From positions 186,001 through 250,000 of the forward strand of contig BCIG01000022.1 in NCBI GenBank assembly GCA_001599915.1: a stretch of DNA of 64,000 nt, given 5' to 3'. This DNA is from Symbiotaphrina buchneri (lineage: Eukaryota > Ascomycota > Symbiotaphrinales > Symbiotaphrinaceae). The notes beneath the pieces were generated by a model, which worked only from the letters and a program-made list of their open reading frames with translations, was not told the DNA's origin and ran no database searches. The translations under genes and the position numbers were made by a program. Below are positions 23,691-34,771 of this stretch, piece after piece. Positions within the stretch are counted from its first letter, which is position 1. The number at the start of each line of letters is the position of its first letter.

Positions 23691-25313
23691 CAGAGGTCTG
23701 GAATTTCCGGCCCTGCTTCAGGTGTTGGAGTCGAAGAGGTTTGTGTCAAGATTCCCCGTCTCGGCACTCGATCTTCTCTCTCAATGTCGGCCTGGTGAAT
23801 CACTCACCCCGCTGCCAAACACTGGGCAATTCATCCCGTGACTCGACACGGCGGCCAATTCACCTCCCCTCCCTCTGCTCCTTCGTGAATTTGGTGTTGC
23901 CTTGATCCTGGCAACCCGACCGAGGGTGTCATCCACCGCAGAGCACGCTCATTGCATCTCATCCTGCATTTGGACTCCACGTCGACCGCGGAGCCTGTCG
24001 ATCCATTCCATCTAGCAATAAGCCTGTCCCAGCAGTTCGCAGCTATTCACATCAGTGGAAGCTCGCTCTGCCCTCTTTGAGTTCTTGTCTCTGGTGAGTC
24101 TGATGTTTTTCTTCTCCATCAACCCACTCTGGCCCCGGTCGACTTGGAGCTTGCGATTGGTATATCAGCAAGTGGAGCAAAGAGCAAATCGGGAATGCAT
24201 CTCTTGCTGCGGCAGACTCGCCGCACATGCAATCTTCAACTCGCCGTCACCAGCATGCCCGACGGAGCCCTCGGTGAACGATAGTTGTGTCCGACTGCAG
24301 CAATTCAGGCCGTGATTTCACATGTCGGAAATATCGCGTGCAGAGCTCATCGGTCCCTGAGGTACCTGAAGATTGTAGAGCCTTGGTTATTGGCGACTAA
24401 TCCGTCCTTTTGCCGCCGTGCGCCTGAGTGATCAGAACGTCATCTACACCGGCATTGAAAACAACGGACAAGCACACTTCAATCGTGACTCTGCAGTAAG
24501 ATGATAATGAGCGGTGGCTCACGGATTGTGCTTCGATGAGATCCTCTCTGCACGTCATCACGCGTTCACTCCACGGTCGGATTTGCCTCGCGGGCTTTCA
24601 TGCGACAATAGAATATATACGGGACGCGGTCTTGACGTGCTATCTTCTCGTATTATCTGTCTATGCTGTTGCTGACTATCTGTTTGAGAATAGTCCCTTT
24701 TGAACATTCCTTCAATTTGACCGAGGACTCCTCGAAATCTCGATCGGCAATTCTCATCCCTTTGCCAAGCAACCTCGACAATCTACAAACCTCAAATACC
24801 AGTTAGACCGGTATTGAGGGCGTCCTTGTTAGGTAAGTCGGTCGAAGGGTGAGGGGGTGGTGGAGAGTTTCATAGGCGAAGCCTTGGGCTAACTTTTATC
24901 CCTTTGCATAGATTCCGCGCCCTTAACTACACGCATTTCTCGAGCGTGCCTCCCACCACACGCACTCTTGTCGGAACGTACAGTCAAGGGTGGAGGCGTT
25001 AGATCGTGCTCTACCAACCGACAGCGGATTAGACAAATTGTCGGTTCTGTTATTGAGCTGTCAGCCTGGATCTGAGACCAATTTTGGACCCGTCTGATTT
25101 GAATGCCAGTCAGGAAGCAATCTCTCGAGGCAGCAAGGGAGTTGTCCAAACGGACATTGTCCGGATTTCTATCTGTGCACTAAGCACCGTCGCGCTCTTT
25201 AATCGTTCCAGCACACTAATCGCTTCTGGGTGAGTCCACTATCTCAATTGGCTTCCAATTCAGCCTGCCGGGGGTCGATACCCCTTAACTGCCTTATCCT
25301 ATTATGTTGTAGC

Positions 25314-25391
25314 ATGTACCCTCCCTGTACCCCTCGACATCACAAGCTCGAGTCAAGGGCTGACGATTCCGTGCACGTTCCAGAGCTCTAA
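25314..25391 (+). other. Upstream ORF (25 codons) in the G1 cyclin leader
   Basis: An ATG at 25314 opens a 25-codon frame (MYPPCTPRHHKLE...PEL) ending in TAA. It begins two bases after a good candidate 3' splice site (ttatgttgtag, ending 25312) of a possible leader intron, 25230-25312. No further ATG occurs between its stop and the cyclin start at 25657. It could lower or condition cyclin translation, as leader uORFs do for yeast CLN3; this is inference. Confidence 0.4.
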
Positions 25392-25656
25392 TATCGAAGG
25401 CTCCTATAACTGGTGCTGCACCCTCCCATCACTTACACTCGCCAGTTGTTTGGGCTTCTTCGTTGAGCTCCCGAATAACCATCGTCACTCTTTAGGATTA
25501 TTCAATCCCTGCCACTCTCTTATTTTTCAATCGTTTTCAGTCACTCTTTGGAATTACGAATCCCGGTCAGCGATCTCTAATTGGATCAATTCGATTACAA
25601 CGCGAAATATCCAGCAGATCCAGACGTCCAATCATTTATAATACATACAGAACAAG

Positions 25657-26926
25657 ATGGCTCTCTACCACCCGGCTGTTCGTTGCTGCCAGCCAGACGA
25701 AACTTACTTTGTCGAATCTCACGAAGATACCACTTTCTCCCAAAGGGAGGCAGCGAAAGAACGGGCAAGGCGGGTTGCGAAGCAACAGCAATATGCCATA
25801 GCGGACGAGTTGTCCAGGCTGGCAACTGAGGAGTATGCGGAGGATATACTCACGCACATGGAGCACATGGAGGTCAGCATTACCTACATGCTGGCTGCTG
25901 GCTATGACTGACCTTACCATCCAGGGCGAGACATTGCCAGACATTGCTTCCATCGATATCCAGACCGAGATTAAGTGGTTCATGCGTCCTTATCTCCTTG
26001 ACTTCTTGATTGAAGGTCATGCCGCCTACCAACTGCTCCCTGAAACACTCTTTCTGGCAGTCAACATCTTAGACAGGTACTGCTCGAAGAGGGTAGTGTA
26101 CAAGCGTCACTATCAACTCGTGGGTTGCTGCTCGCTGTTGATTGCCGCCAAATATGGTGACAGGAAGGACCGTGTTCCAACCATTCGGGAATTACAGGGC
26201 ATGTGCTGCTCCCTGTATGACGAGGACATGTTCATCCAGATGGAATGGCATATCCTTCAGACTCTCAACTGGGTTATTGGGCACCCCACCATGGACACCT
26301 TCCTTCAGATGGCTCTCTCGGAAGCTGGATTTGAGGACCCAGAAGTGGAGCATATGGCGTTGTTCATGTGCGAAATAGGCATGTTCCACCGCGAGTTCGT
26401 GCCGATGCGGCCCTCGAACATGGCGCGTTCTGCTCTATTCCTTGCACGCCACGTTCTCAACCGACCTCAGCCCGACCCTTCTGAGTGGTCCGCAAACTAC
26501 GACGTCATGACAGCTGTCAACCTCTCCCACCACCTACACTCACCCTCTCAAGTGGTAGCCAGGAAGTACGCCTCCCCAGCGTATTCCGGTGTGTCTATCA
26601 CTCTGGAATCCTTCCTTCTCCGTCAAGTTGCCTCGCAAAGAGCGTACAATCATCCACCTACACCACCATGTGATACTGTTCCAACCATCAAGCCTGTCGT
26701 TGGAGGGCTCGCTCCACAGACTCCGGCAAAAGGTCAAATCGCGGGAAACTTTGATGGATATCTTACACCGCCAATCACACCTGATGGAGAATTCTTTGCT
26801 GCCAATAATCAGACCAAGGGGTGTGGCATGGTACCACCACGATGCCCTGCCACGCCGACACCGTCAAATGGCCATATCCAGCAGTACGACTACCACCATT
26901 ATCAAACCACCAATTCCTTCGCGTAA
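25657..26926 (+). CDS. G1/S cyclin of the Cln/Puc1 type
   Basis: Exons 25657-25872 and 25925-26926 give 405 residues. The cyclin box lies at about residues 60-200: EYAEDILTHMEHME, EIKWFMRPYLLDFLIEGH, LFLAVNILDRYCSKRVV, HYQLVGCCSLLIAAKYGD and LYDEDMFIQMEWHILQTLNW. The aspartate and arginine of the NILDRY segment and the (M)E..IL..L(N/D)W helix are standard. A C-terminal cyclin fold follows, then a P/T/Q-rich tail with TPP and TP sites (YLTPPITPDGE) and a Y/H-rich end, consistent with CDK sites and rapid turnover. Such cyclins bind Cdk1 and drive entry into the cell cycle. The leader is long and carries an upstream ORF. No destruction box typical of B-type cyclins is evident near the N-terminus. 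Confidence 0.9.
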
Positions 26927-28608
26927 TGAGAGTGTCTCCTCATGCTCTCAATCGTCCCATCCGCTAGCTACCTTGTTAGCCCTCGGTTGTTTCAGAGATC
27001 TCAGTAACGGTCCAGTACGCTATTCTAGCGACCGCTGCCTGTCAGTGGCCCCCAATGCCTCTGGGATTCTCTGGAGCAGGTCGTGATTCAGAGCTTCCTG
27101 CGAGGCTGTGGGAATCGACTTCGCAAGGTTATTTCATTTGTTCCACATGATGCTACCACATTGTTTCAGCATGTGTCATTAGCGTGTCAATCTGTTTCTA
27201 GCATTGCAAGCGTGCTTGGTTTTCTGCATCTTTTCCGAGAATCTAGTGGATCTACTCCCAGACTGTTCGCCTGGTGGAGGCATAGGATTGCTCGGATAGC
27301 AACCGGGGGTATGGCCCACCCGGTGTTTCACCCACAGCTTGGTTAGAGCTGGAGAAGGTGACGATGGAGGGGTTTGGATGGATGGAACCAACAAAATTGA
27401 GTACGGTGGAATTGTACTTTCTCTTCGCCGGTCGAGCGACCCACGTTTGCGTCGTCTCGTCGCTCTTTGCCTGCGGGCCCATGCAAGATACCCTGCTTTC
27501 TTTGGCCCGTTAGCAGCCGTCTTGTTGTACGTTAAGCAAAAGCACATGGGACTTGGCTCAAGCTAGATATTCCAAGGATCAATTGATTGCGGGCATGACT
27601 ACTACTGCTATTGCAACGACCAGATGTGCCGGCTTGCGTGGATGTCTGTACGCGCTCGTCCATGTTGTTTGCTTTCACGGCGGGTGACCAACACTCCATG
27701 CCGCAGTATAATTGCCTTAACACGGGACGGCACACTCGATCGGGGAGCGCTGCGCATGTCATCTGCCCTAACTTCGTAAAAGGAATTGTTGTAATCTCCG
27801 TCGGCGTGCCCCTGAATTCCTCCGGCCCGCCGCGTCTGCAGGGTAAGGGGACTAAGGCCCGTATTCCCGCGCGCCTAGAGCAGGCCAACCAACCCGCCGT
27901 GTCACGTCAGATCTCGCGATCGGCCTCTCGATCATTCTCCCCTACGTGCCTAGATCGCTCACGGATGAGATTGTGCATTGTTAAGATTTGGGACGGTAAA
28001 TGTGGTGCGGTTGCGAGTTTGCCATACAAGGTATTTGGGCATTTGTGCATCAAGCAGGTGAGATCATAACATGGGTTCTGGTAACATATCTCGTCTTGTG
28101 AGATTAAAAGTTGACCAAGCCACAGTGAGTATGTGCTCCCTCACGAATGTGTGGGGGCGGGACGTGCCACTGCCACTGCCACTGGTGGATGCATACATAG
28201 ACTGCTTCCAGGCTATGTCGGGCAGGGATGGTAGGGATGGTATTGATCGTGGAGATTCCGTCTCAAACAAGACTGCGATTAAAACTTACGAAATATGGAT
28301 TTCCCGCACAGACCGATGACAATTGTAGAGAAATGGGTCAATTACTATTAATCAGTACATGGCGAAGTAGACAAAACAATTCTCTGCAATTTTTTGGAAT
28401 TGATCATGGGTATATAACTCCACAAGTGAGGAAGATGACCTGCAGCTCCGCACGCGACAGCAATATACAAAATAGTATGCCGAGGGCGTAGGCGTCCATC
28501 GGCTGCAGCGTTACGAGGTCGCAAAGGACGGCGATCCGATCAGCCCAAGAGGCACTGCGCCGAGAACCTTTCTCTCTTCCTCTCACCAAGCCATCGGTGA
28601 TCATCATC
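26927..28608. other. Intergenic region between convergent cyclin and acetate-permease genes
   Basis: No gene is recognised. The stretch holds the 3' ends of both flanking genes and a small perfect CCACTG triplet repeat (about 28166-28185). An open frame at 27611-28069 has no domain and unlikely composition. Confidence 0.5.
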
Positions 28609-29741
28609 CTAAGCTGTATGCTCCTCGGACTTGTGGGCCTGTCGGCGTCTGTCGCGGCCAACTTCCGACCAGGGGAAGTGGAGGACAGGGATGACGAAGA
28701 AGCTGTTTTAGCACCAATGTGGTTAGCGCGTTTCTCCTTCCTGATGACGTAACCGAACGAGCTGTCCGAATGCAAAACATACCTGTTGCTGCTATCGGCA
28801 ATACCGGCCAAGGCGTTGTACCACGCTGTAAAGGCGGCTAGGAGCGCAAAGACACCGCCTGCCTTGATAACAGACGTCTGGGGAGCGCCGGTGGGGCGAT
28901 GCAGGTACCCGATGGAGAGCAGCAGGAACGCCATATCCAGCGTGAAGAAGAGGAAAAAGAAGGCGACGGTAGATCGGAGGGTGCAGATCACGAGAATGAA
29001 CGTGAAAATGAACCATCCCTATAAATGCCTGATTAATATCGCAACCACCCTCTCGGATAGCGATTACTCTTACCATCAAGTAGAAGCCAAATTCATCGAA
29101 GAACTGGTTGTTTTCGCCTCCCAGCTCTGTAACAATGTTGAAGCCGCCCGGAGTGAAGATGATGGCGAAGGATATCCAGAAACCACCGTATGAGGACAGC
29201 GCAGTGGCACCAAAGGTATTGCCAACAGCCATTTCCCTGTAGGATCGCGCGAAAACCTTAGTGATAACCCAGACACCGAACCATATCTGGGTGCTTACCA
29301 CATGCCAGCCAGCAACTGGACAAGCCCACCATACCCGTACGCAGCGGCGACGACAAGGTTAGGCGCAGAGGTGTGACGGGTGCCGACATTGATCAAGCCC
29401 AGCACAAAGGTCGTCAAGGCGAAAGCAGACAGGCCGAGAGGAGCCGGATTGGCGATCTTCCGGTCGGCGATGGGCTTGTAAAGACCAGGCTGGGCCTCAC
29501 CACCGAAGGCCGGAAGCCAACCCTGTTGGTTGGTGCTAATATGCGCCAGAGGGTTACCGCCATAATCGTAAGGCATCCGCTTTCCGGCAGCAGCAGCTTT
29601 CGCATTGGCGTTGTCCATGGCGGCCTTGACCTCTGGGTCGTGTGGATACGAGCTGTTGGTAGCTCCAGTTGTCAGTCCATTCGTTGCTGGGCCGCCCAAG
29701 TGGCCTGCATTGGCGTCACTCTGAACCTGGGCAGTCGCCAT
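28609..29741 (-). CDS. acpA: Acetate permease of the GPR1/FUN34/SatP family (AcpA-like)
   Basis: Four exons (29741-29299, 29236-29074, 29018-28783 and 28702-28609) give 311 residues. The cytosolic N-terminal region ends in the family signature NPAPLGLSAFALTTFVLG. Six membrane segments follow: that one, VVAAAYGYGGLVQLLAGMWE, the ALSSYGGFWISFAII region, WFIFTFILVICTL, FFFLFFTLDMAFLLLSIG and AGGVFALLAAFTAWYNALAG. The last short exon restores the conserved ending ADSSNSFFVIPVLHFPWSE with a polar tail. These plasma-membrane proteins take up acetate and related short acids by proton symport. In Aspergillus the gene is induced by acetate through FacB and repressed by glucose. Yeast Ato proteins, proposed ammonium/acetate exporters, belong to the same family, so substrate is inferred. 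Confidence 0.92.
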
Positions 29742-29871
29742 GTTCGTCGCTGAAGGTTCTTCAAATAAGTAAGTTGAATCGCAATCAGAATGACACGAGG
29801 AAGCGTAAAGTGTGTAGAACTGGAGCAAAGGAAGGGCGATAGCGTACAATGATGCTGGAGCTTAAAACGTC

Positions 29872-29877
29872 TTTATA
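29872..29877 (-). promoter_or_regulatory. TATA box of the acetate permease gene
   Basis: TATAAA (read on the minus strand, followed by G) lies 131 bases before the ATG, a good distance for a strongly inducible gene. Confidence 0.5.
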
Positions 29878-30123
29878 CAAATCTTCTTTGGCCCGGGCCC
29901 CTAATGGGAGACTGTTGTGTTCGTAGGCTAGAAGGAGATGAAACGCAGGAGACACGGCACGACAGGTGAGGAAGGCGGAGCTGTAACAGATTTGGCCGGG
30001 GTAGTGGGTACGTTGGGGATTTTAAAAGAGAAGTGGAGCAGGTGTGAAAAAGGAGGGGCGGACCAAAGGAAATAAATACAGTATACGGAGCACGGAGCAG
30101 CAGGTCTGTGTCTCATCCTGCGC

Positions 30124-30141
30124 CTCGAGCTCGAGCTCGAG
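30124..30141. repeat. Triple tandem CTCGAG palindrome
   Basis: Three perfect CTCGAG units sit head to tail about 385 bases upstream of the acetate-permease start. The array is self-complementary and could be a protein-binding cluster or just a simple repeat. Confidence 0.6.
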
Positions 30142-33100
30142 CATTATTCCGCTCTTAGTTCCATTTCCGTCCAATGCGGTACGAGTACAGAAACGAAATG
30201 ACCCTGGCCCAAGCACACTGCTACATCATGCATTTTCCCTCGACTCCTGCCGTCTGTGGGGATGCCGGCTTTGCAAGACCCAGTAAACATTCGCCCTGAT
30301 TGGCCGGGCTGGATGATGATGATCGAGGCCGGCCTCGGCAAATGCAATTGTGACTACAGACTGAGGGGTGCCCTAGCAGCGCCTTTGCGTTTGCGGGAAG
30401 AAGCAGGAGGAAAAGTGGAAAGGGGAAAAGGGGGAAAGGACACACTTTCCCTGCGAAGACACGCTGTTCTCCCAAGTACCCCATATATCCACACTTGTCA
30501 TTATTTGTTATTTGTTGTTTGTCATCCATTATTCCCTTACCATTGCGGGAACTGGTGCTTGTGCCATGCCCCCATGACCCATGACCCATGACACACACTA
30601 TGACCTGCCAATCCTAGCAAGCAAGCACAAGTACCCACTCAACCGGGCTCCGTAGGTGTATCCACTTCCACACTCCTCATCCGGCTACGATTTACTTCCA
30701 CCTCCACGAACAGACTCTGCCCCCTTCACTCCCCCGGTCCCCACTGTCCAGGGGAAGAACCCTTCTGTGCCGTATTCGTACGATGGTACTCCGTATAAGG
30801 TACCTTCTTCGTTCTCCCCTCTCTCATCTCATTCCTGATAAAACCGCAAACCCCTTTTTTCCATCAGGCCGCCCAACGTCTGTGACTATGCCGCAGGTTC
30901 TTATGCATGGCCTGTTCAATTGCACGACCAAGTCAGCCCTAGCTCTTACATTACCCGGCAGATGGCCCGTCAACTAAGGTATACATGCGCCAACGGCCCA
31001 ACGGATGCGCCGGCCTTTTGCTAGCTTCCAACACTACCTGTTCACTACTGTGCTGTTGTGCACAAGTTAATTCAAAATTCTCAACTTGTACCCCGTGAGC
31101 CATGTTGGCGTTGACAGTGCTCTACCAGTACTGTTGAACCGCTTTGCACGCTGTCTTTCGGTGTACAGTATAGATCACAAAAGCAGCACTGTTCCTCGTC
31201 GAGCTACAGACGGAGATTTGGTGGCTTCCCGAACCAAGCAAGATCCCCGGTGATAATGCAGGCTTCATGCAGAGGCCTCAAAGACGTTCTGACTTAGAGG
31301 GCTTTTCCTCACTTGTGCCTCCCACTCGCCGAAGTGATGATACTATTAAGAGGACTTTGGTGGACTCTCCATATGGAGTTACTTCTCGAGGTGATTCGCT
31401 CAACCGACTGGGCCGAATCATCCGACTCAGCCGTGATAGTGTCGCATCGCGACTGCATACATCATCAAGACTGAGTATCGCGATTGATGTTGGCCGGACA
31501 AATGGAATTCAGTTCAGCGCTCAGTTTCCGCATAGAGGTTACGGAGAGTTCCAGGCGTCGAAGAGTGCCAGATTGTGCAACACCTGACCAGATGTGTCTC
31601 TGGCCCGACCGACCTACGGCAGGCCCGGCGCCTCGTTTCCCCAGGCGACCGTCCACAAATGCAGCCACAATTATTGTCGTAGAGGACGCCGGGCAGCTAG
31701 CTCTAAAGACGGAAATGCTGGTTGCTACGGGGTAAGCTTCTCAACCGCTCGTTGACCCTTCTGGAACATATTTCGATATCCACAATCCGCCTGACAAGAC
31801 AACTTATTTTCCGCATGTCGAATAGGGGACCTACCGGATAGGTAATGTGTAATTCGTATGAGTAGCTGTGCTCCTCGCATGCCGGTCCTCGGTTCAACCC
31901 TTACCAGTGCCTTGGGCCGGCAGCCTGCAGTATCGAGTGGAACGCTGCATATAATAGTTCGAACGCCTTAACTGTCAGCAGTTCTCTCGAGCAAGCAAAA
32001 CGAGCGCCGATTGTATGCGTCATGGGCAACAACACGGGAGTCATCAAGGACATGTTTTCCAGCAATCGATATTATTTCCTTGGATTGCATAATTCTTTGA
32101 CAGAGGAATACGAAGACTAAGCTTTTGTTACTTGTTCGTACAAATGCAAGTCAGCAGCTCCCAGGGGGGTGTGGATTTTGTGCATTGCGGGGTCCAGCTT
32201 GAGATCGTAGGTGTACCGTTCGAGCACTGCGGAAAAGGGAGGATCTGACCTGAAGCAAAATGCTTGTTTCCGGCAACTGGCGGGAAACGCACTCATGCCA
32301 AGCCGCCGCAATCAGGCTAAAAGCAATAGCGATCGGTCGACTCGCACGGCGTCGGTATCCTAAGATTTGAGGGACAGCTGGGGTCGGCGAACGCTCCTCT
32401 CAGTACTGATCTCAGGCCTGCACTGGATCACTAATACCTTGACTCTCTGAGTTGAGGGAGCTGCCAAAGATACTACATGGCTACCTTCATCCGAATGTTG
32501 AAGCAGTATGAGCATATACACCACCCTAAACTGGGGAGTTGAATCCATTTGCCTGCTTCCACGTCTCTCGTTATCCCCGCCACTCAACGGTGTTATCACT
32601 CTCCCACCTACAATATCCTTCAGAGCCTTCGTAAATACGAAGTGATACTTCGTATGTACCCTGCACAAGACTTCGGGTGTAAGCATGTCGTCATCAGTGG
32701 CAGATGACAGGAAGTCCAGGCGATTTAGACTTTCGCCCAAGGCCCATTAGAGTTTTGCAATCGCAGAGCAAAAGCCGGGGCTCCGCAAAGTAAAACGCGA
32801 TCGATCATGTGAGAAGTCGACCGTTCACGACATGACTGAGCTTGGCGCGAGGTACTTTCGTAATGCGTCATTGCTCCAGACCCTTTCTTGCCTTTCATCC
32901 GAGATCTCCAGGTCCCTGCCGATTCTGGTACTCCACTAACTCCAGACCAAAGAGTACGAACAATTTGGCAGGCCCGGACCTAAGAGCCGACACTAATCGA
33001 GCAAACGAAAGGCGGAGGATGACTTCACAAGCCCACGGTGAGGCTCAATGGCCCCATTTCTCCGGCGACCCCTTTGTTTGCGGTCACCCTGGAGGGCTGA

Positions 33101-34771
33101 CCCAGTGCTTTGGTAAGCCTAGGGGGGACCATAAGCCTACCAGGTACGAGTAGATATATTTTTGTAGCACCGTAGTCATAGTCCGCAGTCGGCAGGGCTA
33201 CGTTGCTTTCACCAATAGAAAGGAGGGACCAGGCTTTTACATGATGCTTCCTTTTTTACCCCTGTGCTTTTGGCTCACGTACGACGCCGTGGCCGCTCGA
33301 ACATACGGTGTACTTCTTGTCCGACAGGTACGGTACCCTAGAGGCAAACTTTGCTCTACAACAGGTAAGGTATACAAGCCCTGCCGGTAAGGCAGCTGGT
33401 TCGGAACCACATGCATGTTGGACTATGATCATGAGAAAGGACAGCATTATCTTGTAGCACCTTCCTGGGCCGTTTGCTTGCACTGCAAACAAGGAACACA
33501 TGGGAGCGTAATAATGCCTCCTTAAATTACCTTACCGTGTGTCCTCAGATGCTGCCTCCTTGGGCACTGTGCTATGAAACCGGGAGGGACCAAGTTCCAG
33601 ACGAGGTTGGAGTGCTGCATATTTGGGATACATTCGGAAGTGAAGATGGTCGTCGTACCGTTTCAGATTTCGGGAAAGATAGCCCAGATGCTCCGCTCAT
33701 TCTCGTCCATTACTTATGCGTTGGACTTGAACTTATTTCCGCACCCGAGTGATTGCTTTTCGGCCTAGGGAACAATGACCTTCTCCAAAGCAAATAAATC
33801 TGTGTACGACCGTTCTATATGGAGCAGTGACGATACGCCAATTGGCAAACCCATCTCATACCTAGTGGTGAGCAATGCTTGTGGGAGAACAGACTGAACC
33901 CGAAGAGGTTTGCATGAGCAAACATAGTCTTGATTGTACGTGATCTTTTTGATTTCCTATGTGCGGAAAATGATGAGCAAAGCTCTATATATAGCGTATA
34001 TATCTTAGTATCGGTATACGTCATCCACATATATTCCGCATGACCGTCTTATCCTGAACGAGTTATATGATAGACCAATACAGAAATACTACACTTTGCA
34101 GGCAATCGCCCAAGAACTGTGGACCAACAGGATTTGTTGTAGGCATCGCTGGCAGTGGGAGTGCTGATCAGTTGTGCTGGGTACAATGAGAGCCACCCTT
34201 GATAACGGCATACACCCATAATCCTGTACTTTATGCAAACAATAATGGCTCAAGTAGTCTTGATCTACCTACTTTTCCTCGGGAAGATTTCACTAGCATT
34301 ATTGGTAAAGATTCGCAGCGTCCTGTATCAATATACTTCCTGCCATTCTGACCGACGAATAGCAGGTATGAAAGGGGATAGGTTTCCACATCCCCGTCGT
34401 CGGTTCCTGTAGGCCCCGAATAGGGGGAATGGGGGTTCAGATGTTAGGGTAAGCTGGTGGTTATCTTATCGTTGTCGTTATCACTGTTATCCGCCAATCG
34501 TCAAAATCGGCAGGGGACTAACTGCATAGTTTAGCCGAGTCCGAGCGGGAAAAATTGCCATCTATGGTGGATTATTATCAGCAGCACAAATTTTTGGACC
34601 ACGAAATTTCACTTTCTCGTGCGCCTGTAGACAGACCATCGCACGCGAGCACGCAGCGACACCAGCGGGATCATGACTATCTGACAACCTCCTGTTCTAG
34701 GAGGCTAATAGTGAGTCTGCGCAAGTCCACCTTTGTCTGATACATTTCTTACCGACAGAGGCAGAAGCATC

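Larger units (their letters stand above)
18287..25656. other. 7.4-kb stretch without recognisable gene; includes G1 cyclin promoter and leader
   Basis: No open frame here has a familiar domain, coding-like composition or coherent splice structure on either strand. The part from 19 to 23.2 kb is rich in TACCTTACC-type short repeats. A strong CT-rich tract lies at about 23566-23690, and after it the sequence looks like a long leader with possible 5' UTR introns running to the cyclin start at 25657. A long non-coding RNA is possible but cannot be seen directly. Confidence 0.5.
29742..34771. other. 5-kb divergent intergenic block between acetate permease and UTP4
   Basis: The first 0.6 kb is the permease promoter, with a TATA element and a triple CTCGAG. 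The last few hundred bases are the UTP4 promoter. Between them I see no supported gene; the longest open frames (for example 31267-31587 and 32360-32740) carry no domain and no convincing splice partners. Confidence 0.5.

Noticed and set aside
25450-25641. 63-codon frame just before the cyclin as an N-terminal exon
   Set aside because: It has no ATG and is not in a splice arrangement that would join the cyclin; treated as leader.
27611-28069. Plus-strand frame of 152 codons downstream of the cyclin
   Set aside because: It shows no domain and no coherent start or splice context; random open frames of this length occur in GC-balanced DNA.
31870-31900. tRNA-like T-loop (ggttcaaccc)
   Set aside because: No matching acceptor, D or anticodon arms could be folded around it.
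32360-32740. Minus-strand open frame of 126 codons in the gene-poor block
   Set aside because: It starts without an ATG, has no splice partner in phase and no recognisable domain.
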